From Propionibacteriaceae bacterium (GTDB lineage: Bacteria; Actinomycetota; Actinomycetes; Propionibacteriales; Propionibacteriaceae): a stretch of DNA of 36,852 nucleotides. The notes below the pieces were generated by a model that was not told the DNA's origin, searched no databases, and worked only from the letters and a program-made list of their open reading frames with translations. The stretch covers positions 13,013-49,864 of the forward strand of contig PMLO01000058.1 in assembly GCA_003158895.1 (NCBI GenBank), given 5' to 3'. A program made the position numbers and the translations under genes. Below, piece by piece: positions 7,769 through 15,635 of the stretch; position 1 is the first letter of the stretch; each line of letters begins with the position of its first letter.

Positions 7769-9256
7769 GTGCCAGCAGACGACTTCAGCCTGTCCGATGA
7801 CGACCTCGTACGGCTCCGGGCCGCGCTCCGGGGCTACACGGTCGACGCCGTGGTCGAGGCCATCGGTGACGAGGGCCAGGCCGCTCTCGGTCGCAACCAC
7901 GCCGTCGCAGCGCAACGAGCGCTCGGGCGGCGGGACGACCCGATCGCAGCGCTGACAAGGCTGTTCATACTGCAGGATGCGGTTCCCGACGGCGTCGCGA
8001 GGCAGGCTCTCCCGCTCGAGGCGTTGTTGGCCGCGGGTGTGCTCGAACATGACGGCGATCAGTGGCGGGCGGTCGTGGACATCCGTCCGTACGGGTCCCC
8101 CGACGACGGCGCGGACGGCTGGCTCGTCAGCGATCACGCGGCGACGCTGGACACCGCGCGGGGCGCGCCTCGGGAAGACCACGTCCTCGGGGTCTCTCCG
8201 GCGTCGACCACGCTCGCGCAGCTGACGATCCGCCACCCCATCGGGCGCGCGCTCGACCTCGGCACCGGCTGCGGGGTGCAGTCGCTCCATCTCGCGCGGC
8301 ACGCGCAGTCGATCGTTGCGACCGACCTGAATCCGCGTGCGCTGCGACTCGCTGATCTGGGCCTTCGCCTCAGCGGAGTGAGCGCCGAGCTGAGACTGGG
8401 ATCTCTGTACGAACCGGCCGGCAACGACCCGTACGACCTCATCGTCACCAACCCGCCCTTCGTCATGTCGCCACCGTCATCCGCCCGGCTCACGTACCGC
8501 GAGGGCGACTTCACGGCCGACGGGCTCATGCGAGCGGTCGTCACCGGCGCGGTCGACCACCTGGCGCCTGGTGGCGTCCTTCACGTGCTCGGCAACTGGG
8601 CGCACGTCGCGGGCGGGCCGTGGGATGAACGACTCGGGAACTGGATCACCGACACGGGCTGCGACGCGCTCGTGATCCAGCGAGAGGTCCTCGACCCGTA
8701 CGAGTACGTCGAGATCTGGCTCGCCGATGCCGGGCTCGCGGGGACCCCGGGCTACAAGCAGGCGTACGAGACGTGGCTCGACTACTTCGACCACCTCGGC
8801 ATCACCGGCATCGGCATGGGCTGGATCACGCTCGTCAACGCGGCTCGCGAGGTGCCGGACGTACGGATCGAGGACTGGCCGCACGCGGTCGAGCAGCCGG
8901 TGGGGCCGGCACTCGCCGCGCACTTCGACGCCATCGACCCTGCTCATTGGCGTGATGACAAGGTCCTCGACTACGCCTGGCGGCTCGCCGATGATGTCGT
9001 GCAGGAGACACTCGGCGCCCCCGGCGCTGAGGACCCGACCCACATCGTCCTGCGTCAGCAGCGCGGACTCCGCCGCGCGATCGAGGTCGACACGGCGCTC
9101 GGCGGCGCACTCGGCGCATGCGACGGCGACCTCACCCTCCGCGAGATCCTCGGTGCGATCGCCCAGCTGCTCGATGTGCCGGCGAACGACCTCGTCGCCG
9201 ACGTGCTCCCGCGCTTCCGCCCCCTCGTCGCAGACGCCTGGTTCGCGACCACCTGA
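7769..9256 (+). CDS. Class I SAM-dependent methyltransferase (HemK/PrmC-like, NPPF motif)
   Basis: This 495-aa protein has a central Rossmann methyltransferase domain. The SAM-binding motif LDLGTGCGV is at residues 162–170, the acidic ATDLNP follows, and NPPF is at 228–231. NPPF-type enzymes methylate planar nitrogens of glutamine, adenine or guanine. An N-terminal helical domain (about 1–140) and a long C-terminal extension (about 350–495) are typical of the actinobacterial group next to topA. The substrate is unknown. The GTG start is divergent from the helicase, with at most 51 bases between them, so their promoters overlap or the transcripts have very short leaders. Confidence 0.8.
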   Translation: MPADDFSLSDDDLVRLRAALRGYTVDAVVEAIGDEGQAALGRNHAVAAQRALGRRDDPIAALTRLFILQDAVPDGVARQALPLEALLAAGVLEHDGDQWRAVVDIRPYGSPDDGADGWLVSDHAATLDTARGAPREDHVLGVSPASTTLAQLTIRHPIGRALDLGTGCGVQSLHLARHAQSIVATDLNPRALRLADLGLRLSGVSAELRLGSLYEPAGNDPYDLIVTNPPFVMSPPSSARLTYREGDFTADGLMRAVVTGAVDHLAPGGVLHVLGNWAHVAGGPWDERLGNWITDTGCDALVIQREVLDPYEYVEIWLADAGLAGTPGYKQAYETWLDYFDHLGITGIGMGWITLVNAAREVPDVRIEDWPHAVEQPVGPALAAHFDAIDPAHWRDDKVLDYAWRLADDVVQETLGAPGAEDPTHIVLRQQRGLRRAIEVDTALGGALGACDGDLTLREILGAIAQLLDVPANDLVADVLPRFRPLVADAWFATT

Positions 9257-9545
9257 GGAGAGCACCTGTGCGCGCAAGGAGAGGAAGTATCCGCTCGGGG
9301 AGAGGATCTGTGCGCTGGGAGAGAACCTGTCCGGTCGAAAAGAGCATCTCGTGCACGCGCAAGAGGTCACCAGCTCCTCTCCCGGAGTGGATATCTCCTC
9401 TCCCCGAGTGGATATCTCCTCTCCCCGACTGGATATCTCCTCTCCCCAACACGCATGGGGTGTGTCGCGGGCAGTACGAGGTGTCTCGCGGGCAGTACGA
9501 GGTGTCTCGCCGAGCGGTGCAGGACCTCTCGCCGGGGGGTTTCCT
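9257..9545. repeat. Array of about 14 degenerate 21-bp repeats with an orientation flip
   Basis: Starting at the methyltransferase stop, a GGAGAG-like core recurs with its AGAG at 9259, 9280, 9301, 9320, 9341 and 9362. From about 9376 the core appears on the opposite strand (as TCTC or TGTC) at 9378, 9399, 9420, 9441, 9463, 9484, 9505 and 9527. Spacing is 21 bases with a few 19- or 22-base steps. Three adjacent right-hand units (9376–9438) are nearly identical, and two others (9466–9507) are identical to each other. The left unit with TATCCGCTCGGGGAGAGG is almost the reverse complement of the central right-hand units, so the two arms can pair. Because 21 is divisible by three, several frames stay open with a seven-residue period, but these do not look like genes. 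It fills nearly the whole 364-base gap before topA. Confidence 0.8.
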
Positions 9546-9590
9546 GTCCGTTCAGATGAGCCCTGAAACGGGGGTTTAGACGTTCTGGTC

Positions 9591-9596
9591 TACAGT
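9591..9596 (+). promoter_or_regulatory. topA: Possible -10 element for topA
   Basis: TACAGT matches the TANNNT pattern common in actinobacterial promoters and would start transcription about 20 bases ahead of the topA GTG. No convincing -35 hexamer at normal spacing is visible. Confidence 0.3.
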
Positions 9597-9620
9597 GACG
9601 ACGTTTCCGTACCCGAAGGA

Positions 9621-12392
9621 GTGCCAGTGGCTGGCCGCCGACTTGTGATCGTGGAGTCGCCTACAAAGGCGACCAAGATCGCTTCGTACCTCGGCGCGGG
9701 CTACGTCGTCGAGTCGAGCCGCGGGCACGTCCGCGACCTGCCGACGAGCGCCGGAGAGGTGCCGGACAAGTACAAGAAGGAGCCCTGGGCTCGTACCGGC
9801 ATCGACGTCGACCACGGCTTCGCCCCCCTCTATGTCGTCACCGCCGACAAGAAGGCGACGATCAAGCTCCTCAAGGCGAGACTGGCTGACGCCGACGAGC
9901 TCCTGCTCGCCACCGACGGTGACCGCGAGGGCGAGGCCATCGCGTGGCACCTGCTGCAGGAGCTCAAGCCGAAGGTCCCGGTCCAGAGGATGGTCTTCCA
10001 CGAGATCACCCCGCAGGCGATCGCGGACGCCGTCGCCAACACCCGCGACCTCGACACCGATCTCGTCGACGCGCAGGAGACCCGCCGGATCCTCGACCGG
10101 CTGTACGGCTACGAGGTCAGCCCGGTCCTGTGGCGCAAGGTGATGCCGCGCCTCTCGGCCGGTCGTGTCCAGTCGGTGGCAACACGACTCGTCGTCGACC
10201 GTGAGCGCGAACGCATCAGCTTCGTCGCCTCCTCGTACTGGGACGTCGACGCCACGCTCGACGCCGGTCCCACGGCCACCCCGAGCACGTTCACGGCCCG
10301 TCTGACGTCCGTTGGCGGTACGAGGGTGGCGCAGGGCCGCGACTTCACCCCAGCAGGCACCATGCGGGGCACGCTGGTCCACCTCGACCAGACCGCCGCC
10401 GAGACCGTCGCCACCGCAATCCGTGGCGCGAAGGTCACTGTGACAAGCGTCGACGCCAAGCCGTACACGCGCCGCCCGTACGCACCGTTCCGCACCACGA
10501 CGCTCCAGCAGGAGGCCGGCCGCAAGCTCGGCTTCACCGCACAGCGGACGATGTCGGTCGCGCAGGACCTGTACGAGGGTGGCTGGATCACCTACATGCG
10601 TACGGACTCCGTGACGCTGTCCGACACCGCGGTCGCCGCGGCGCGCGCCCAGGTGCTCGCCCTGTACGGACCGAGCTACCTCCCGGCGAAGCCCCGCGTC
10701 TACGCGTCGAAGGTCAAGAACGCCCAAGAGGCGCACGAGGCGATCCGTCCCGCCGGCGAGGTCTTCGCGACCCCTGCCGAGACCGGGCTGAACGGCGATC
10801 AGCGCCGACTGTACGAGCTGGTCTGGATGCGTACGGTCGCCTCCCAGATGAACGACGCCACCGGCGAGTCCATGTCCGTACAGATCGCCGCCACCCACGC
10901 CGCAGTGCAGGTGCTTGGCAACCCGATCACCGAGTGCACGCTCACGGCATCCGGCCGTACGATCACGTTCCCGGGCTTCCTCAAGGCGTACGTCGAGGCG
11001 CACGACGACCCCGACGAGACCTCGGACGACTCCCAGGCCCGGCTTCCGCAGCTGGCCGCCGGCAAGGGACTGGACGTTCTCGACGTCGTCCCCGCCGGCC
11101 ATGAGACGCGGCCGCCGGCCCGCTACACCGAGCCGAGCCTCGTGGCCAAGCTCGAGGAGCTCGAGATCGGCCGCCCGAGCACGTACGCGTCGATCCTCCG
11201 TACGATCACCAGCCGCGACTACGTGTTCAAGAAGGGCTCGGCCCTCGTACCGACCTGGCTCGCGTTCGCGGTGACTCGTCTGCTCGAGGAGCATTTCGGA
11301 CACCTCGTCGACTACGCGTTCACCGCCGACATGGAGCAGACGCTCGACGAGATCGCCAACGGCGGCGCCGACCGGAAGGCCGTGCTCAGCGACTTCTACT
11401 TCGGCGGCGCGGGCGAGGGTGCCGACGAGGGCCTCCGTGACGCGGTCTCCGAGCTCGGCGATATCGACGCGCGCGCCCTGTCGAGCTTCCCGGTCCCCGG
11501 AGACCCCGACATCACGATCCGCGTCGGCCGCTACGGCACCTACATCGAGACCACCGACGGGCGCCGCGCGAACGTGGCAGAGGACCTGCCGCCCGACGAG
11601 CTCACCGCCGACCACGCCCACCAGCTGCTCGACGCACCGGTCACGGTTGAACGCGAGCTCGGCACCACCCCCGACACGAACCTGCCGGTCGTCGCGAAGG
11701 ACGGCCGCTACGGCCCGTACGTCACCGAGGTCCTCGGAGAGGACGCCCCGAAGAACGCCAAGGCGCGTACGGGGTCGCTGTTCAAGTCGATGTCGATCGA
11801 CACGGTGACTCTGGAGGACGCGATGCGGCTTCTGAGCCTCCCGCGCACCGTCGGCGAGGCTGACGGCGAGCCGATCACGGCCCAGAACGGCCGCTACGGC
11901 CCGTACCTCAAGAAGGGCGCCGACTCCCGCTCGCTGACGACCGAGGACCAGATCTTCGACGTGACGCTCGACGAGGCCCTCGCGATCTATGCGCAGCCCA
12001 AGCTGCGGGGCCGGGCTGCTGCCGCCGCGCCGCTCAAGGAGCTCGGCAACGACCCCACGACCGGCACGCCGATGGTCGTCAAGAGCGGCCGCTTCGGACC
12101 GTACGTCACCGACGGTACGACCAACGCGACGCTCCGCAAGGACGACGACGTCGACGACCTGACGCCCGAACGCGCCGCCGAGCTGCTCGCCGAGAAGCGC
12201 GCCAAGGGGCCGGCGCCCAAGAAGACGCCAGTGCGTCGTGCGGCTCCGGCGAAGAAGGCAGTCGCGACGAAGGCGGCCGCGCCGAAGACGACCACGGTGA
12301 AGAAGCCGGCGGCCGCGAAGAAGGCCACGACAGCCAAGAAGCCACCCGCCCTCACCGCGCGCACGGTCTCGGCCCGGGCCAAGAAGAGCTGA
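9621..12392 (+). CDS. topA: DNA topoisomerase I (type IA)
   Basis: This 923-aa enzyme relaxes negatively supercoiled DNA by nicking and passing one strand. The Toprim domain at the N-terminus has VIVESPTKA with Glu12 and the acidic triad in TDGDREGE (Asp99, Asp101, Glu103). The catalytic tyrosine is Tyr325 in GWITYMRTDS. As in other actinobacteria it lacks zinc-finger cysteines and instead ends in repeated GRYGPY/GRFGPY-type domains (around 11520–12110) and a Lys/Ala-rich tail. The GTG start has GAAGGA as ribosome-binding site. tmk begins two bases after its stop, so the two are probably co-transcribed. Confidence 0.96.
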   Translation: MPVAGRRLVIVESPTKATKIASYLGAGYVVESSRGHVRDLPTSAGEVPDKYKKEPWARTGIDVDHGFAPLYVVTADKKATIKLLKARLADADELLLATDGDREGEAIAWHLLQELKPKVPVQRMVFHEITPQAIADAVANTRDLDTDLVDAQETRRILDRLYGYEVSPVLWRKVMPRLSAGRVQSVATRLVVDRERERISFVASSYWDVDATLDAGPTATPSTFTARLTSVGGTRVAQGRDFTPAGTMRGTLVHLDQTAAETVATAIRGAKVTVTSVDAKPYTRRPYAPFRTTTLQQEAGRKLGFTAQRTMSVAQDLYEGGWITYMRTDSVTLSDTAVAAARAQVLALYGPSYLPAKPRVYASKVKNAQEAHEAIRPAGEVFATPAETGLNGDQRRLYELVWMRTVASQMNDATGESMSVQIAATHAAVQVLGNPITECTLTASGRTITFPGFLKAYVEAHDDPDETSDDSQARLPQLAAGKGLDVLDVVPAGHETRPPARYTEPSLVAKLEELEIGRPSTYASILRTITSRDYVFKKGSALVPTWLAFAVTRLLEEHFGHLVDYAFTADMEQTLDEIANGGADRKAVLSDFYFGGAGEGADEGLRDAVSELGDIDARALSSFPVPGDPDITIRVGRYGTYIETTDGRRANVAEDLPPDELTADHAHQLLDAPVTVERELGTTPDTNLPVVAKDGRYGPYVTEVLGEDAPKNAKARTGSLFKSMSIDTVTLEDAMRLLSLPRTVGEADGEPITAQNGRYGPYLKKGADSRSLTTEDQIFDVTLDEALAIYAQPKLRGRAAAAAPLKELGNDPTTGTPMVVKSGRFGPYVTDGTTNATLRKDDDVDDLTPERAAELLAEKRAKGPAPKKTPVRRAAPAKKAVATKAAAPKTTTVKKPAAAKKATTAKKPPALTARTVSARAKKS

Positions 12393-12394
12393 CG

Positions 12395-13072
12395 ATGTCC
12401 GGGCTGTTCGTCGTCCTCGAGGGCGGGGACGGTGCCGGGAAGTCGACGCAGCTCACGCGGCTCGCGGCGTGGTTGCGCGAGGCGGGCCACGAGGTCGTCG
12501 TCACGTACGAACCGGGCGACACACAACTTGGCGCGACGCTCCGGAAGCTGCTGCTCGACCCCGCGTCCGGTGACGTGTCACCCCGCGCCGAGGCTATGCT
12601 GTACGCCGCTGACAAGGCGCAACACGTGTACGAGCTCGTACGTCCCGCGCTCGATGCCGGCAAGGTCGTCGTCTGCGACCGTTACGTGGACTCGATGATC
12701 GCCTACCAGGGCGCGGGCAGGGTGCTGGACGCCGACGAGATCCGCGGCCTGGCCGACTGGGCAACCGGCGGCTTGGTTCCTGACCTCACCGTGGTGCTCG
12801 ACGTTCCCGTGGAACGCGCCGTGGGGGAGAAGGTCGACCTCGACCGCCTCGAAGCGGCCGGTACGGACTTCCACGAGCGCGTCCGCTCGTACTTCCTCGA
12901 CCTCGCCGGCCAGGACCCTTCCCGCTACCTGGTGCTCCCCGGCCGCGAGGACCGCGACACTATTGAGGCCGCGATCAGGGCCCGGCTCGAACCCCTCCTG
13001 CTGCAACCGCAGCTACGCAGGCAGGATTTTCGCGGAACCCTGCACCCACCGAGGGGGGTCGCAAACGCGTGA
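12395..13072 (+). CDS. tmk: Thymidylate kinase
   Basis: This 225-aa enzyme phosphorylates dTMP to dTDP for DNA synthesis. The P-loop GGDGAGKST is near residues 10–18, the substrate loop is EPGDTQLG, and DRYVDSMIAYQGAGR is the family signature. The last 20 or so residues (after about 203) are basic and do not resemble usual Tmk tails, and the protein is slightly long. In related actinobacteria holB (DNA polymerase III delta prime) normally follows; here a polysaccharide island follows instead. The 3' end may therefore be a recombination junction, although the catalytic core is intact. Confidence 0.93.
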   Translation: MSGLFVVLEGGDGAGKSTQLTRLAAWLREAGHEVVVTYEPGDTQLGATLRKLLLDPASGDVSPRAEAMLYAADKAQHVYELVRPALDAGKVVVCDRYVDSMIAYQGAGRVLDADEIRGLADWATGGLVPDLTVVLDVPVERAVGEKVDLDRLEAAGTDFHERVRSYFLDLAGQDPSRYLVLPGREDRDTIEAAIRARLEPLLLQPQLRRQDFRGTLHPPRGVANA

Positions 13073-13408
13073 TGACAGATCGGTTAAGGTGATCTCGACG
13101 TTGGCGCTGAGGCGTCCGCGTCTTCTGGCCAAAAACTGGTCAGAAGCACACAATCGGAGGTCAACGGTCGCAATGGGTCGTGTCATCATCCTGAAAATGG
13201 GCGATGGGCAGGTCCGCATCGGCTCGGTGGCTGGTCCGACACGCGGCGCAGATAGGGAACCACAGGCGATTCTCGCTGGAGCGATTACCGTCGGTGGTTC
13301 CGCGATGGCCGGCAGTTCGCCTGCGAGGTCCGACTTTGGCGTTGGCGCGCAGCACCTGAGCCAGCGTGGTCCCTTCGCGAGCCGTACATCGAGTGGAGAT
13401 TGATTGCC
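13073..13408. other. Intergenic region between tmk and the polysaccharide island
   Basis: No recognisable gene is present. An open frame of 76 codons (13173–13403, plus strand, beginning MGRVIILKMGDG) has GGAGG twelve bases upstream, which is rather far, and no recognised homology; I do not call it a gene. The stretch is less GC-rich than tmk and contains the hairpin at 13122–13146. It probably carries the promoter of the downstream sugar genes, but I see no clear hexamers. Confidence 0.4.
13122..13146. other. Perfectly spaced 10-bp inverted repeat (hairpin or operator)
   Basis: CTTCTGGCCA (13122–13131) and TGGTCAGAAG (13137–13146) pair over ten positions with a single G-T pair and a five-base loop. 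It lies 49 bases after the tmk stop. There is no T tract, so it could be a terminator for topA-tmk or a dyad operator for the next genes. Confidence 0.5.
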
Positions 13409-14329
13409 ATGGAAAGAGTCCTGATCACGGGCGTGTCAGGTGTCGCTGGGCGAGCACTCGTGCAAGAGCTGACGGTCTCCGGGTACGAGGTGATCGGCGC
13501 CAACTCAGCACGAGCCGACCTGACACGACGGGACCAGGCCGAGGAGCTCCTCGACGCCATACGGCCAACCTACGTCGTTCACCTCGCAGGGCGGGTGCAC
13601 GGGATCATGGGCAACATCCATTCGCAGGGCCAAGCCTTCTACGACAATATCCAGATCAACACGAATGTTGTCGAGGCGAGCCGCAGAGTCGGCGTCAAGA
13701 AGATCGTCGCCATGGGGTCGACCGCCATCTACTCCGACATTGTTTCGCTGCCGATGCGTGAGGACGACCTCTGGCTCGGAGCACCTCACTATTCTGAGGG
13801 CGGCTACGCCCATGCCAAGCGCGCGATGATCGCTCAGCTTGAGGCATATCGTGAACAGTACGGGATGGACTATTCGTTTGCCGTGTCGACAAATCTGTAC
13901 GGCCCGGGTGACAAGTTCGACGAGGCGCACGGTCATGTGCTCCCTTCGCTCGTGTCGAAAGTCCACCGCGCGCAGACGTTGGGGATACCGCTGGAGGTCT
14001 GGGGCACAGGGACCGTCACACGGGATTTCTTGTACTCGGCAGATGCCGCGTCGGCGATCCGGTTGATTCTCGAGAACTTCTCCGGTGTCATCAACCTTGC
14101 CACCGGGACGTCCGTCACGATCCGCGAGGCGGTCGAGACCCTGGTTCGGGTGGCCGGCTTTGACGGGACGATCAATTGGGACACGTCAAAGCCTGACGGG
14201 CAGCACGCGCGCGCCTACGACGTCTCGCGGCTCAAAGCGCTGGGCTGGGCACCTAAGTTCACGCTGGAGCAAGGGCTCGCCGAGACGTATGAGTGGTACG
14301 CGGACAACTTCTCGACAGCCCGCCGCTAG
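13409..14329 (+). CDS. GDP-L-fucose-synthase-like NAD(P)-dependent sugar reductase
   Basis: This 306-aa extended SDR closely follows the WcaG/Fcl family, which converts GDP-4-keto-6-deoxymannose to GDP-L-fucose. Visible features are the nucleotide-binding ITGVSGVAG near the N-terminus, YAHAK as the catalytic YxxxK, NLYGPGDKF, and GHVLPSL with the conserved His. The position of the catalytic Cys in the GSSCIY motif of E. coli GDP-fucose synthase (Cys109, used with His179 for epimerisation) is Ala here (GSTAIY). The enzyme may therefore reduce without epimerising at both carbons, and may make a different 6-deoxyhexose. ATG 13409 is chosen for the GTGGAGA nine bases upstream; a TTG at 13400 is less likely. 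No GDP-mannose dehydratase is in the window. Confidence 0.75.
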   Translation: MERVLITGVSGVAGRALVQELTVSGYEVIGANSARADLTRRDQAEELLDAIRPTYVVHLAGRVHGIMGNIHSQGQAFYDNIQINTNVVEASRRVGVKKIVAMGSTAIYSDIVSLPMREDDLWLGAPHYSEGGYAHAKRAMIAQLEAYREQYGMDYSFAVSTNLYGPGDKFDEAHGHVLPSLVSKVHRAQTLGIPLEVWGTGTVTRDFLYSADAASAIRLILENFSGVINLATGTSVTIREAVETLVRVAGFDGTINWDTSKPDGQHARAYDVSRLKALGWAPKFTLEQGLAETYEWYADNFSTARR

Positions 14330-14456
14330 CATGAGCAGCGCCGCCGGGATGGCGAGCCTGAGGCTCGACACGCTGACGCCCACGAGACCCAATCTGATCG
14401 GACGACTGGAGATGAACGTCAGTTCGCCCCCCACGACTCTCCCCGGGAGCAAGTCC

Positions 14457-15635
14457 ATGACTGTGAGATCCTTCGCCCAGAACTTCGAGGACGTGCTGCT
14501 CTGGCGCGCTCTTCGGCACGTAGCCGGCGGACGATACGTCGATGTCGGAGCCGGTCACCCCGAGTACCACTCGGTGACCAAGCTCTTCTACGACGCAGGC
14601 TGGTCGGGGATCAACATCGAACCGCTCCCAGCGCTTGCTGCTGCGCTCACGGTGAAGCGGCCACGCGACGTCAACATCCAGGCCGCTGTCACCTCGCGGG
14701 ACGTCGATTCCGTCGAACTCTCGGTCGTCGACTCGTGGGATGAACTCTCCTCGATCGCGGAAGACCGCGTCGAGGAACTGCGGGCCGAGGGTCGATCTGT
14801 CTCAACGACGACGGTTCCCGTCGTCCGACTGGACGACGTGCTCGCCGCGCACAGCCTGCGCGACGTTCAGTTCCTCAAGATCGACGTCGAGGGCGCCGAG
14901 CTCGACGTCTTGCTGACGCTCGACCTGGCACGGACGCGACCATGGATCATTGTGATCGAGGTCATCTCCGGAAGCGCCGTATCAAGCGCCCGACAAGCGA
15001 TCCGTGACCATCTCGAGCTCCATGACTACGTCCACTCCTACTTCGATGGCCTGAACGACTTCTACGTCGCCGGAGAGTTCGCAGACAACCTGCTCGAGAG
15101 CTTCGCCACACCGGTGAACGTGACCGACGACTTCATCGTCGTCTCAGACACGGATTACGTCATGGTGGATCTCATCGGCGAGAAGCTGGGCATGACGTCC
15201 CCCGTCCAGGCGAGTGAAGCACTGCAGCGGGTCGAGGCCGTCGTACGTGACCGGATCGGATTCGAGTCCCAGTTGCGTGAGCTCGAGACCGAGCTGGCGC
15301 CGGCGGCCGAGGCTGAAAAGACTCGTCACGAGGAGCGAGTGCACGAGCTGGAGACAATCATCAGAGGCTGGCGACTCAAGGCGGAAGCACTCGAGCAGTC
15401 GTCGTTCGAGCGCGAGCGGATGGTGGCTTGGTATGCCGCCGAGGTGGCCAACCTACGGAGGAGCGCGCAGCGTCACGAGGAGGCCACTGCGCGCGCACAC
15501 GCAGAGGACCTCAACGCGCGCGAGATCCAGAACCGTCTTGACGCTGTTCTTGCGAGCAACTCATGGCGCATCACGCTGCCGCTGCGAGCGATCCGCCAGC
15601 CCGGGGCGTACCTCAAGGCATTGAGGCGTCGATGA
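14457..15635 (+). CDS. FkbM-family methyltransferase with C-terminal coiled coil
   Basis: In this 392-aa protein, residues about 1–190 form an FkbM-type SAM methyltransferase: QNFEDVLLWRAL, YVDVGAGHP as motif I, and FLKIDVEGAELDVL as the conserved acidic motif. Such enzymes often O-methylate sugars. Residues about 245–360 are Glu/Arg-rich and likely coiled coil. The C-terminus has SNSWRITLPLR, a tail motif often seen in polysaccharide glycosyltransferases and probably a membrane or complex contact. ATG 14457 is chosen for GGGAG seven bases upstream; ATGs at 14331 and 14412 lack good sites. The stop overlaps the next ATG, so it acts with the following glycosyltransferase. Confidence 0.8.
   Translation: MTVRSFAQNFEDVLLWRALRHVAGGRYVDVGAGHPEYHSVTKLFYDAGWSGINIEPLPALAAALTVKRPRDVNIQAAVTSRDVDSVELSVVDSWDELSSIAEDRVEELRAEGRSVSTTTVPVVRLDDVLAAHSLRDVQFLKIDVEGAELDVLLTLDLARTRPWIIVIEVISGSAVSSARQAIRDHLELHDYVHSYFDGLNDFYVAGEFADNLLESFATPVNVTDDFIVVSDTDYVMVDLIGEKLGMTSPVQASEALQRVEAVVRDRIGFESQLRELETELAPAAEAEKTRHEERVHELETIIRGWRLKAEALEQSSFERERMVAWYAAEVANLRRSAQRHEEATARAHAEDLNAREIQNRLDAVLASNSWRITLPLRAIRQPGAYLKALRRR

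Noticed and set aside
9257..9545. CRISPR array
   Set aside because: Units are 21 bases with no separate spacers, the repeats are degenerate, orientation changes midway and no cas genes are near.
9260..9566. Heptapeptide-repeat protein encoded by the 21-bp array
   Set aside because: Several frames on both strands are open only because the period is divisible by three; none has a good start and ribosome-binding site.
9576..11621. Very long open frame antisense to topA
   Set aside because: It mirrors topA codon structure in a high-GC genome and shows no protein family; topA is certain.
13173..13403. Small gene between tmk and the GDP-sugar reductase
   Set aside because: The ribosome-binding site is too far away, there is no recognised family, and codon use is poor.
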